The notes beneath the pieces were generated by a model. That model was not told where the DNA came from. It did no database searches and saw only the letters and a list, made by a program, of their open reading frames with translations. From Deltaproteobacteria bacterium (GTDB lineage: Bacteria > Desulfobacterota_C > Deferrisomatia > Deferrisomatales > JACRMM01): 17,564 nt of DNA. This document shows, piece after piece, positions 1 to 6,617 of this stretch (the first letter of the stretch is position 1; each line of letters starts with the position of its first letter). The stretch is taken from positions 1 through 17,564 of the forward strand of contig JACRCS010000406.1 of NCBI GenBank assembly GCA_016218905.1, written 5' to 3'. Made by a program: the position numbers and the translations under genes.

Positions 1-153
1 CAGAGGGTGAGGCACCGCCGGCCTTGGGCGCCAGACGACTGCGCCGCTGGATCGCTTTGCGCGGGGAAAGCCATAAAACCTAAGAGCCCAAAATCCCTAC
101 GAATTTTCTTCCCTTGACGGAAAGGACATAGAGTGTCCCCCCCCCACGTCCGC

Positions 154-181
154 CAGTCCTGCCCGCTCAGTCCTGCCCGTT
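154..181. repeat. 14-bp tandem direct repeat upstream of hicBA
   Basis: Two adjacent copies of CAGTCCTGCCCG(C/T)T lie at 154-167 and 168-181, differing at one base. The second copy runs into the -35 box of the candidate hicB promoter. Tandem repeats placed there are often binding sites for a regulator, and toxin-antitoxin operons are usually self-regulated, so an operator role is possible. That role is inference; only the repeat and its position are seen. Confidence 0.6.
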
Positions 182-208
182 GACGCAACAGCCGGCGCTT
201 GCTAGGTT
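180..208 (+). promoter_or_regulatory. Candidate sigma70-type promoter for hicBA
   Basis: TTGACG (180-185) and TAGGTT (203-208) are separated by 17 nt, the ideal housekeeping-promoter spacing. Transcription would begin near 215, about 27 nt before the preferred hicB start at 242. The -35 box overlaps the end of the 14-bp tandem repeat. Confidence 0.5.
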
Positions 209-241
209 GGCTCCACCTTTCCGCCTCTCACGAGGATGCCC

Positions 242-433
242 ATGGACACCAGGAAGTTCGTGTACTACCGCGATGAGGACATGTTCGTCGGCTGGCTTGA
301 AGAGTTCCCCGACTACAGGACGCAGGGCGCGAACCTGGAGGAACTCAAGGAGAACCTGAAGGACATCTTTGACGACCTTCAGCACGATCACATCCCGAAC
401 GTGCGCCACGTCGGGGAACTCGTTGTAGGATGA
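242..433 (+). CDS. hicB: HicB-family antitoxin (short form)
   Basis: Antitoxin half of a type II HicBA toxin-antitoxin pair; it would bind and neutralise the HicA mRNA interferase encoded next. The protein is about 63 residues and matches the HicB partial RNase H fold, including the segment GWLEEFPDYRTQG followed by a helix with LEELKENLKDIFDDL. It ends where that fold ends, so the C-terminal ribbon-helix-helix or helix-turn-helix DNA-binding domain found in longer HicB proteins is missing. An ATG at 236 is also in frame, but GAGG at 232-235 is spaced 6 nt from the ATG at 242, which favours 242. The stop overlaps the hicA start as ATGA. The antitoxin-first order is the reverse of the E. coli hicAB order. 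Family assignment is by recognised motifs. Confidence 0.85.
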   Translation: MDTRKFVYYRDEDMFVGWLEEFPDYRTQGANLEELKENLKDIFDDLQHDHIPNVRHVGELVVG

Positions 434-612
434 AGCGGACCGACCTCCTCCGCGCCCTGGAAGAAATGGGCTGCGTGCTCGTCCGCCACGGTGGGCGGCA
501 TGACTGGTACCAGAATCCTGCAACCAAGGTCTCGCAGCCGATCCCGCGTCACAGGGAGATCAGGGAGAGCTTGGCGAAGCATATCCTGAAGATGCTGAGG
601 TCGGAACGTTGA
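430..612 (+). CDS. hicA: HicA-family mRNA interferase toxin
   Basis: Toxin half of the HicBA pair. HicA proteins are about 60-residue double-stranded-RNA-binding-fold ribonucleases that cleave mRNA when free of HicB. The 60-residue product shows the family signature: an N-terminal helix, then G-C-V-L-V-R-H-G-G-R-H-D-W-Y, with His24 in the place of the conserved catalytic histidine, then PIPRHREI and a final helix ending AKHILKML. The length is standard and no key residue is missing, so it looks functional. It is translationally coupled to hicB by a 4-bp overlap. HicBA pairs are commonly mobile accessory genes, which agrees with the gene-poor surroundings. Confidence 0.9.
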   Translation: MKRTDLLRALEEMGCVLVRHGGRHDWYQNPATKVSQPIPRHREIRESLAKHILKMLRSER

Positions 613-1049
613 GAAGGCCCGCAGAGAGTCTCACCGTTCTCCCGGTGATTCCCAAGCCCGAGGGACGGGGTCAGGTCTACCCAATTCACGGGTGGGGCCG
701 GACTGAGGGAAGGATGGAGAGAGAGGTTCTATCACGGGGTCGAGGGGACGCAGTTGCTTTGTTGTTTTCTACTGTTGCCGGCCAGAAAAGGCAATAGAAC
801 AAGGACCTCCGCGCCCTCAGGTTCTCCTCAAACCTCCTCCGACGAGCCTCCACACCGAGGTGCCCGGGCTTCTTACTTGCCAAGAATCATCTCGCAAACG
901 GTGTGGGCCAAAGCCCAAACCGGTAGACACCCGACGATTACATCTTTCTCCCGAACCTCCGTACTCGGCTGTCGCGGCTGACTTTACGACCCCGTCAACG
1001 GGAAGACGCGTCCCACAAACCGGCCGACCCGCGCCCACCGCGGAATTCC
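613..1049. other. Gene-less accessory stretch between hicA and hemY
   Basis: No open frame here resembles a protein; the short frames are of low quality and overlap one another on both strands. It contains short hairpins, for example TTGCC...GGCAA near 773-795 and GGGC-CAAA-GCCC near 905-916. Around 660-690 the run GGGACGGGGTCAGGTCTACC looks like the intergenic repeats often seen next to REP-associated tyrosine transposases, though no transposase is present. No tRNA or recognisable RNA was found. It looks like decayed intergenic DNA. Confidence 0.45.
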
Positions 1050-1079
1050 TTGACGCTCGCGAAGCCCGCCGCGTATGGT
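1050..1079 (+). promoter_or_regulatory. Candidate promoter for the hemY-fixC unit
   Basis: TTGACG (1050-1055) and TATGGT (1074-1079) are separated by 18 nt. Transcription would start near 1086, leaving a leader of about 22 nt that contains the AGAAGGAG ribosome-binding site before the ATG at 1108. The ATG inside TATGGT is in frame with hemY, but a start there would add a 12-residue extension not expected for the family. Confidence 0.5.
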
Positions 1080-1107
1080 ACTGCGCTCCTCAGCAGAAGG
1101 AGCCGCC

Positions 1108-2520
1108 ATGAAACGCGCCGTCGTGATCGGCGGAGGGCTCTCCGGCCTGGCGGCCGCGTGGTCCCTCCTGGAAGAGGCCCGGGCACGGTCCCTGGAGCTC
1201 GACCTCACCCTGCTCGAACGGGATCCCCAGACCGGGGGAAAGATCCGGTCCTTCCGGGAGCACGGGTACCTCTGGGAGGGAGGCCCGCCGGGCTTCCTCG
1301 ACAACAAACCCTCCACCCTGGCGCTCTCGAAGCGGCTCGGCATCGACGGCCGTCTCCTCAAGTCGAGCGACGAAGCCCGCAAGCGCTATATCTTCACGGG
1401 CGGGACGCTGAAGCTCCTCCCCGAAGATCCCGTCAGCTTCCTCCTCTCCGACCTCATCTCCATCCGCGGAAAGCTCCGGCTGGGCGCGGAGTTCTTCCTG
1501 CCCCAGGGCGATCCCGCCCAGGATGAGTCCGTGGCCGCCTTCGTCCGGCGCCGCCTCGGCGACGAGGCCCTGGAGAAGCTCATCGACCCGATGAGCGCCG
1601 GGATCTACGCGGGCGATCCGAACGTGATGAGCCTAAAGAGCTGCTTTCCGAAGGTGGCCCAGATCGAGCAGCAGTTCGGAGGTCTCCTGAAGGGGATGCT
1701 GGGCCTCCAGAAGATGGCCAAGGCGCGGGGTCAGGAGGGTCCGAAGACCGCGGGCCCGGGCGGCTACCTCTGGAGCTTCGACGAGGGAGCCGGCGTCCTG
1801 ACCGATACGCTCGCCGAGCGGCTGGGGACGGAACGGGTCCGGGCGGGGCGGGAGGCCCGGGCGCTCGAACGGAGCGAGAAGGGATGGACCGTGCGGACGG
1901 CGGACGACTCCATCGAGGGCGTCGACGCGGTCGTCGTGGCCACCCCCGCCTTCGACGCTGCTCAGCTCCTGGCGCCTTTCGACGCGAGCCTCGGGGACCT
2001 CCTCTTCGCCATTCCCTACGTGCCGGCGGCCGTCGTGTCCCTGGGCTATGCGAGGGGCGACATCCCGAGGCCGGTGGACGGTTTCGGTTTCCTCATCCCC
2101 AGGGCGGAGGGCCGGAAGATCCTCGGCTCCCGCTGGGACTCCGCCACCTTCTCCGGGCGCGCGCCGGACGAGTGCGTGCTCCTCACCCAGATCGTCGGCG
2201 GAGCCAGGAACCCGGAGCTCGTCGGCCTCGAAGACGAGCCCCTGCTCGCGGTCGTCCGGGAGGAGATGCGCCTGACCCTGGGCATCTCGGTTCCGCCGCC
2301 GTTTGCGCGGGTGATCCGCTGGCCGCGGGCCATTCCCCAGTACACCGTGGGGCACGCGAAGAGGCTCGAGGCGATCGAGGCGAAGCTTTCGGCTCTCGGT
2401 CCGCTCTTCCTCGGGGGAAACGCCTACTACGGGATCGGAATCAACGACTGCACGGGCCACGCGGGCGTCCTGGCGCCCCGGCTGGCCGAGGTCCTCGCCA
2501 AAGGAGACGCGGCCGCATGA
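1108..2520 (+). CDS. hemY: Protoporphyrinogen oxidase, oxygen-dependent HemY/PPOX type
   Basis: FAD enzyme that removes six electrons from protoporphyrinogen IX (or coproporphyrinogen III in the alternative pathway) in late haem synthesis; it acts at the inner face of the cytoplasmic membrane. The 470-residue length is normal. It opens with a Rossmann FAD motif GGGLSGLAAAW at residues 8-18, then ERD and TGGKIRS. The family segment PMSAGIYAGDP lies near residues 160-170, and the C-terminal FAD segment LFLGGNAYYGIGINDCTGHA near 433-452. The start at 1108 is chosen for the AGAAGGAG ribosome site 6-7 nt upstream and because the FAD motif follows at once. The stop overlaps the next start as ATGA, so it is coupled to the FixC-like gene. 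The gene is also named hemG or pgoX in some schemes. Which porphyrinogen it uses cannot be read from the sequence. Confidence 0.9.
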   Translation: MKRAVVIGGGLSGLAAAWSLLEEARARSLELDLTLLERDPQTGGKIRSFREHGYLWEGGPPGFLDNKPSTLALSKRLGIDGRLLKSSDEARKRYIFTGGTLKLLPEDPVSFLLSDLISIRGKLRLGAEFFLPQGDPAQDESVAAFVRRRLGDEALEKLIDPMSAGIYAGDPNVMSLKSCFPKVAQIEQQFGGLLKGMLGLQKMAKARGQEGPKTAGPGGYLWSFDEGAGVLTDTLAERLGTERVRAGREARALERSEKGWTVRTADDSIEGVDAVVVATPAFDAAQLLAPFDASLGDLLFAIPYVPAAVVSLGYARGDIPRPVDGFGFLIPRAEGRKILGSRWDSATFSGRAPDECVLLTQIVGGARNPELVGLEDEPLLAVVREEMRLTLGISVPPPFARVIRWPRAIPQYTVGHAKRLEAIEAKLSALGPLFLGGNAYYGIGINDCTGHAGVLAPRLAEVLAKGDAAA

Positions 2521-3893
2521 GCGACTTCGACGCCATCATCGTCGGTGCCGGGCCGGCCGGGGCGAGCGCGGCGCTCACGCTCGCACGGGCGGGCAAGAAG
2601 GTCGCGCTCCTGGAGCGGGGGCCGTACGCAGGCTCCAAGAACCTGATGGGCGGCGTCCTCTACACGGACGTCCTCGCAAAGCTCCTCCCCGACTTCCGGG
2701 AGCGGGGCGCTCCCCTGGAGCGGCACGTGGCGAAGAAGGGCCTCTCGGTCCTCTCCCGGGGAGCGGAAGCGAGCTTCTCCTTCCGGACCGCGGGGTGGGA
2801 CGAGCCGCCCCACAACCACTCGTTTACGGTGCTCCGCGCCGGCTTCGACCGCTGGTACGCCGGAGTCGCCGAAGCCGAAGGGGTCGAGCTCATCACCGGC
2901 GTCGTCGTGGACCGGACGGTCAAGGACGCGGCGGGACGGGTGGTCGGCGTCGAGGCCCGGATGCCCGAGGGCGGCAAGGCGGAGGAGGGGCGCCTCCTCG
3001 CTCCGGTCGTCATCCTGGCCGACGGCGCCAACTCGCTCCTGGCCGTGGCGGAAGGAATGAGGCCACCCCTGGAGGAGGGCAGGGCGGCGCTCGGTGTGAA
3101 GGAAGTGCTGGCGCTCCCCCGCGGAACGCTCGAGGACCGCTTCGGTCTGGAGGGCGAGCAGGGAGTCGCCTGGGAGTACATCGGCGCTGCCACCGACGGG
3201 ATCCGGGGCGCGGGCTTCCTCTACACGAATCGGGAGAGCCTCTCCCTCGGCCTCGTCGTCTACCTCTCGGATCTGAAAGAGCGGAAGGCGAGCCCGGTGG
3301 ACCTCCTCGACGGCTTCAAGGCCCACCCCGCCGTGGCGCCGCTCGTCAAAGGGGGAGACCTCCTCGAGTACGGCGCTCACCTCCTCCCGCAGACCGGCTA
3401 CGATCAGCTCGCGCTCTTCGCCAAGGATGGTCTTCTCCTTGCCGGCGACGCAGCCGGGCTCGTGAGCACGTCGCCCAGCCACGAGGGCTCCAACTACGCG
3501 ATGGCTTCGGGCGTGATGGCGGCCGAGGCCGTCCTCGATGCCCATCGCGCGGGCGACTTCACCGTCGCGGGCCTCTCCGGCTACCGCCGACGGCTCGAAG
3601 AGAGCTTCGTGCTGCGCGACATGGCGCACTTTCAGGAGTGGCCCGGTTTTCTCGCGCGCAATCCCCAGCTCTTCTCCTCCTGGCCGGAGGCCATGGCCTC
3701 GATGCTCGAGACCGCGGCGCGGGTGGGCGGCGGCTCCCGGACCGAGAGGGAAGCGGAGCTCTGGGACCTCTTCCAGAAGAGGGTCGGCGTCCTCCCCTTC
3801 GCCATGACCGCGTTCCAGCTCCGAAACGCCCTGCGCATCCTCGGCTACGGGAAGACCGACAAGGTGATGGAGTACCTGGCCAAGAACTGGTGA
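2517..3893 (+). CDS. FixC / ETF-quinone oxidoreductase-like flavoprotein
   Basis: FAD-dependent oxidoreductase of the FixC, ETF-QO and geranylgeranyl-reductase superfamily. In FixC, electrons from the FixAB electron-transfer flavoprotein pass to quinone with help from the FixX ferredoxin. The 458-residue protein has a dinucleotide motif GAGPAG at residues 10-15, the FixC-like segment SKNLMGGVLYT at 40-50, and the second FAD motif LLLAGDAAGLV near 303-313 followed by SPSHEGSNYAMASG. It lacks the C-terminal 4Fe-4S ferredoxin domain of full ETF-QO, and no fixX, fixA or fixB lies beside it. The start is the ATG at 2517, overlapping the hemY stop by 4 bp. The coupling suggests a link to porphyrin oxidation or electron delivery to quinone, but this is inference; a geranylgeranyl reductase-type role is the main alternative. 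Confidence 0.8.
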   Translation: MSDFDAIIVGAGPAGASAALTLARAGKKVALLERGPYAGSKNLMGGVLYTDVLAKLLPDFRERGAPLERHVAKKGLSVLSRGAEASFSFRTAGWDEPPHNHSFTVLRAGFDRWYAGVAEAEGVELITGVVVDRTVKDAAGRVVGVEARMPEGGKAEEGRLLAPVVILADGANSLLAVAEGMRPPLEEGRAALGVKEVLALPRGTLEDRFGLEGEQGVAWEYIGAATDGIRGAGFLYTNRESLSLGLVVYLSDLKERKASPVDLLDGFKAHPAVAPLVKGGDLLEYGAHLLPQTGYDQLALFAKDGLLLAGDAAGLVSTSPSHEGSNYAMASGVMAAEAVLDAHRAGDFTVAGLSGYRRRLEESFVLRDMAHFQEWPGFLARNPQLFSSWPEAMASMLETAARVGGGSRTEREAELWDLFQKRVGVLPFAMTAFQLRNALRILGYGKTDKVMEYLAKNW

Positions 3894-3909
3894 TTCCGCG
3901 CTTCGGGGC

Positions 3910-3915
3910 TATGAT
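3910..3915 (+). promoter_or_regulatory. Weak candidate -10 element upstream of the outer-membrane protein gene
   Basis: TATGAT at 3910-3915 is a good -10 match in the 124-bp gap between the FixC-like gene and the beta-barrel gene. The best upstream partner (TGGTGA at 3888-3893, 16 nt spacing) is a poor -35. It may give the outer-membrane gene its own promoter. Confidence 0.25.
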
Positions 3916-4017
3916 CGGAACCGCCCGCCCTCCGGGACGGGACCCGCCGTTCCAGTTTGCGGCGCGGCGGTCCACATGGCGAGGCGGCGCCTCGCCCTTG
4001 AAGAACGGGAGGTACCG

Positions 4018-4743
4018 ATGAAAGCGAAGGCTCTCTTGCTGGCGGGCTCGCTCCTGCTGGCTCCCCTCTCCGCGCACGCCTTGGTGGAGCTCGGCGCCAA
4101 GGCGGTCTTCTGGTTCCCGGAGATCTCGGGAGACTTCGAGGTCGGAACGGGCCTGACCCGGCAGATCGGCGACGTGAAGGACCTGACCTCCGACGAGAGC
4201 GCGCTCGTGGGTGAGGTCTTCTTGCGGGGCAGCAACCACCTCCTCAGCGTTTCGGGGGCGCGCTTCGACCTGTCCGGCCCTCGCGGCTCCCTCGAGTACA
4301 CGATGCTCGACTTCGCGTGGGAGTGGGACTTCATCAACCTCGAGAACGTCTTCGCGGGCTTCTCGCTCGGTCCCGTGCTCCAGGTGAAGCTCCTGGACGG
4401 GACCCTCGACGTCCTTCCGACCGTCGCGGCCGCCCGGTTCACCGAGGACTTCACGGCTCCCGTGCCGCTCTTGGGGCTCGGCGTACACGTCGGCCTCCTG
4501 AAAGACATCCTGGAGGCGCGGGCGCGGGCGACCGCGATCGGCTATGCCGGGAACTCTCTCGTCGACGCGAGCGCCGAGGTCTCCTACAACCCGCTCCCGT
4601 TCATCGAAGTCGTGGGCGGCTACCGCCACATCTCCATCGACCTGGATACGGACAACGTCGCTGCGGCCGAGGGCAACAACGTCATCCTCGACTTCAGGCA
4701 GTCGGGACCGTACTTGGGGGTGGCGGTGAAGGTGGGAATGTAA
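4018..4743 (+). CDS. Outer-membrane beta-barrel protein, exported
   Basis: Predicted exported protein of 241 residues. Residues 1-21 form a classical signal peptide: MKAK, a hydrophobic core of Leu and Ala, and an AHA cleavage site before LVELGAK. The mature part alternates hydrophobic and polar residues with aromatic girdle residues and ends SGPYLGVAVKVGM, typical of an 8-10-strand barrel. The spacing of ELGAKAVFWFP, LGPVLQVKLLDG, VPLLGLGV, the YAGNSLVD region and GGYRHISIDLD resembles the outer-membrane family known as TIGR04219, an assignment from memory. The start is set by GGGAGG at 4007-4012, 5 nt upstream; a frame extending back to 3976 would bury the signal peptide. Its function is unknown, and its link to the haem genes upstream is positional only. 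Confidence 0.75.
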   Translation: MKAKALLLAGSLLLAPLSAHALVELGAKAVFWFPEISGDFEVGTGLTRQIGDVKDLTSDESALVGEVFLRGSNHLLSVSGARFDLSGPRGSLEYTMLDFAWEWDFINLENVFAGFSLGPVLQVKLLDGTLDVLPTVAAARFTEDFTAPVPLLGLGVHVGLLKDILEARARATAIGYAGNSLVDASAEVSYNPLPFIEVVGGYRHISIDLDTDNVAAAEGNNVILDFRQSGPYLGVAVKVGM

Positions 4744-4751
4744 AAGGCGAC

Positions 4752-4793
4752 GTTCTGCGTTTCACGTTCCGCGTTCCGTGTTCGGGGTTCGAC
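4752..4793. repeat. Heptanucleotide tandem array, 6 units of GTTCNNN
   Basis: Six consecutive 7-bp units begin GTTC (one begins GTTT): GTTCTGC, GTTTCAC, GTTCCGC, GTTCCGT, GTTCGGG, GTTCGAC. The array lies just after the stop of the beta-barrel gene in the convergent gap with nuoF. A further 7-bp doublet, GGTACGC twice, lies near 4808-4821. A 10-bp inverted repeat, CGTTCTGCGT (4751-4760) and ACGCAGAACG (4875-4884), brackets the gap. No U-rich terminator was seen. Confidence 0.7.
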
Positions 4794-4888
4794 CGAATCC
4801 AGGACGTGGTACGCGGTACGCTGTGACCGCTTCCGCGCCTCCTGGCTCCGCGGTCCAGACCCCTCGTGGGTTTGACGCAGAACGCTCG

Positions 4889-6157
4889 TTATTTGAACGG
4901 ACACGCCCTCAGGCTGATATGCTCCCTCACCTCGGGCTCGAAGTAGGTGAGCAGGCTCTCCAGCGGCGAGACCGCTCCGGGGGCGAAGGCGCAGTAAGAG
5001 TTCCAGAGCTGCTCGCTCATGCGCCGGAGCATGGGGATGAACTCCTCCTCGCCCTCCCCCTCCTCGATCCTCCGCAGGAGGTCGCGGATGAAGGGGAGGC
5101 CGTCCCTGCACGGCGTGCACCAGCCGCACGACTCCCTCGCAAAGAACTCGATCAGGTTCAGGGTGGCGGCGACGAGGCAGGTGCGGTCGTCGAAGACGAT
5201 GACCGCGCCGGTCCCCAGCCGGTGCCCGATCTTCTTCAGCGGTTCGAATGCCATCTCCACGTCCAGGTGCTCCCGGGGTAGGAAGCGCGTGGACGCGCCG
5301 CCCGGCAGGCACGCCTTGAACTCGTAGCCGGCCTGCATCCCGCCAGCGTGGACCTCCAGGAGCTCCCGCAGGGTCGTCCCGAAGCGAAGCTCGTAACAGC
5401 CCGGTCGGTTGACGCGGCCGCTCACGCAGTAGAGCTTGGTGCCGGCCGCCTCGGGCTCGGCGCCGAGGGCGCGGAACCACTCGGGTCCCTGGCGGACGAT
5501 CCAGGGAACGCAGGCCAGCGTCTCGACGTTGTGGGAGACCGTCGGCAGGTTCCAGAGCCCCTGGACCGTGGGGTAGGGGGGAGGCCGCCTGGGGTTGGGC
5601 CTCTTCCCCTCGATAGCGTTCAGCTGGGCGGTCGCCTCCCCGCAGATGTACCGGCCGCCGCTGCGGTGGACGGTGACCTCGAACGAAAAGCCGCTCCCGA
5701 GGATGTTCTCCCCGAGGTAGCCTGCTGCTCTGGCGACCTCGATCTCCCGCTCGAAGATCCGAGCCGCGCTCTCGTACTCCCGCCGGAGGAAGAGGATGCC
5801 CCGGCTGGCCCGAATGCCGTAGGCCGTGAGGATCATGCCATCGAGGACGAGGTGCGGGTCGGCGTGGAGGAGGATCCGGTCCTTGAAGGTGCCGGGCTCC
5901 ATCTCGTCGGCGTTGCAGACGAGGTAGCGCGGGTAAGGCGCGTCCTCGGGTACCGCCAGCCACTTCTTCCCGGCGGGAAAGCCTGCTCCACCGCGGCCGC
6001 GCACGGCCGACTCGAGGATGAGCTCCTCCACCTCCCGGTGGGGCCGCTTGCCCACGGTCGCGGCCAGGGCCTCGTAGCCTCCGCTCGCCCGGTACTCCTC
6101 GAGCGTGGCGGCCCGGTCGGGGCGGCGGTTCCGGAAGAGGATCCGGGTGTCAGCCAT
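4889..6157 (-). CDS. nuoF: NADH-quinone oxidoreductase subunit F
   Basis: The NADH-oxidising subunit of complex I, carrying FMN and the 4Fe-4S cluster N3, in the peripheral arm. The 422-residue protein shows GRGGAGFPAGKKW (54-66) and NADEMEPGTFKDR (82-94) for FMN and NADH, and the N3 ligands C344, C347, C350 (ESCGWCTPC) and C389. The usual GEETAL loop reads GEATAQ (173-178): the second Glu, equal to E. coli Glu183, is Ala175, codon GCG at 5633-5635. In E. coli that Glu is reported to disfavour NADPH. Glu87 (E. coli Glu95) is kept. The ATG at 6157 is chosen for normal N-terminal length, but no Shine-Dalgarno is visible because a palindromic element begins 2 nt upstream. It is the last gene of the - strand nuo cluster; nuoG does not follow. 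Confidence 0.95.
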   Translation of the reverse strand: MADTRILFRNRRPDRAATLEEYRASGGYEALAATVGKRPHREVEELILESAVRGRGGAGFPAGKKWLAVPEDAPYPRYLVCNADEMEPGTFKDRILLHADPHLVLDGMILTAYGIRASRGILFLRREYESAARIFEREIEVARAAGYLGENILGSGFSFEVTVHRSGGRYICGEATAQLNAIEGKRPNPRRPPPYPTVQGLWNLPTVSHNVETLACVPWIVRQGPEWFRALGAEPEAAGTKLYCVSGRVNRPGCYELRFGTTLRELLEVHAGGMQAGYEFKACLPGGASTRFLPREHLDVEMAFEPLKKIGHRLGTGAVIVFDDRTCLVAATLNLIEFFARESCGWCTPCRDGLPFIRDLLRRIEEGEGEEEFIPMLRRMSEQLWNSYCAFAPGAVSPLESLLTYFEPEVREHISLRACPFK

Positions 6158-6159
6158 GG

Positions 6160-6320
6160 CTATACACGACGTCGTAAATAGTTGCGCGTACCGGGTTGCC
6201 GTAGGGTGGGCGGTTCTCGCGCAGCGAGGTTCGCCCACGCGTGGGGCAACCCGCCTGCGGCGGAACGCCCCACCCTACGCTCAGGGGTAGATGCGCAAAC
6301 AATTGTGACGCTCTGTATAG
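6160..6320. mobile_element. 161-bp near-complete palindrome, MITE-like element
   Basis: The left arm (6160-6240) and the reverse complement of the right arm (6241-6320) align along about 80 nt with roughly 70% identity by eye. Shared blocks run from the ends inward: CTATACA at both termini, then CGTC, then TTGCGC, then CGTAGGGTGGG, then CCCAC at the centre around ACGCGT (6237-6242). The core resembles the widespread GTAGGGTGGGC...GCCCACCCTAC palindromic repeats. It encodes no transposase, so it would be a non-autonomous element. A TA target duplication is possible (TATA at both ends) but cannot be separated from the terminal repeat. It lies in the nuoE-nuoF gap and ends 2 bp from the nuoF start codon. 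Confidence 0.7.
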
Positions 6321-6451
6321 CTTCGGCGGTGGGGGCGGGGGGCGCGGTCCTCCTGGCTTCGGCGGTGGTGGGGGGGGTCTGGGTCCTCCGACTTCGGGCT
6401 CCAGTTTCGGGTGGCGCAGAGGTCAGGGCCGGGGGGCGGGGTCCTCCGACG
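6321..6451. repeat. G-rich imperfect tandem repeats, quadruplex-prone
   Basis: Units beginning CTTCGG recur at 6321, 6357 and 6392 (periods 36 and 35), each with runs of 4-8 G. GGTCCTCC recurs near 6347, 6382 and 6440, ending the repeats. On the + strand the many G-runs could form quadruplexes; the nuo transcript carries the C-rich complement. The stretch begins exactly where the palindromic element ends. One - strand frame spans this and the palindrome (6160-6621), but its Pro/Arg/Thr-rich product follows from composition and is not called a gene. Confidence 0.55.
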
Positions 6452-6617
6452 GAGGGCGTGTGGCCGCACCAACGCGCTAGAAAGTCCCGTCCGGGGCGGG
6501 AAAGTTGCGCCGCAAAACCGCCGCGAGTGCGCGCTGTGGACCAGGACACCGGCATTGCACGTCCGGAGTCGGAGGATCCCGCCCCCCGGATCCCGCGCGA
6601 TGAGACCCCTGACACCC
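6452..6617. other. Remainder of the nuoE-nuoF spacer
   Basis: This is the nuoE-proximal part of a 460-bp gap (6158-6617) that is unusual inside an otherwise overlapping operon. It contains short GC-rich inverted repeats such as CCCGTCC/GGGGCGGG near 6487-6501 and TCCGGAGTCGGA near 6561-6572. There is no gene and no clear promoter, and no U-tract terminator on the - strand. Confidence 0.4.

Noticed and set aside
609..797. 62-residue + strand frame after hicA
   Set aside because: It has no recognisable motif, overlaps repeats and a competing - strand frame, and has no ribosome-binding site.
2427..3629. 400-residue - strand open frame opposite the FixC-like gene
   Set aside because: It is an antisense shadow with biased composition and no motifs; the + strand gene is clearly real.
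3894..4017. Missing fixX ferredoxin after the FixC-like gene
   Set aside because: All frames in this gap were scanned for a Cys-rich ferredoxin pattern (C-x2-C-x2-C-x3-C-P); none is present.
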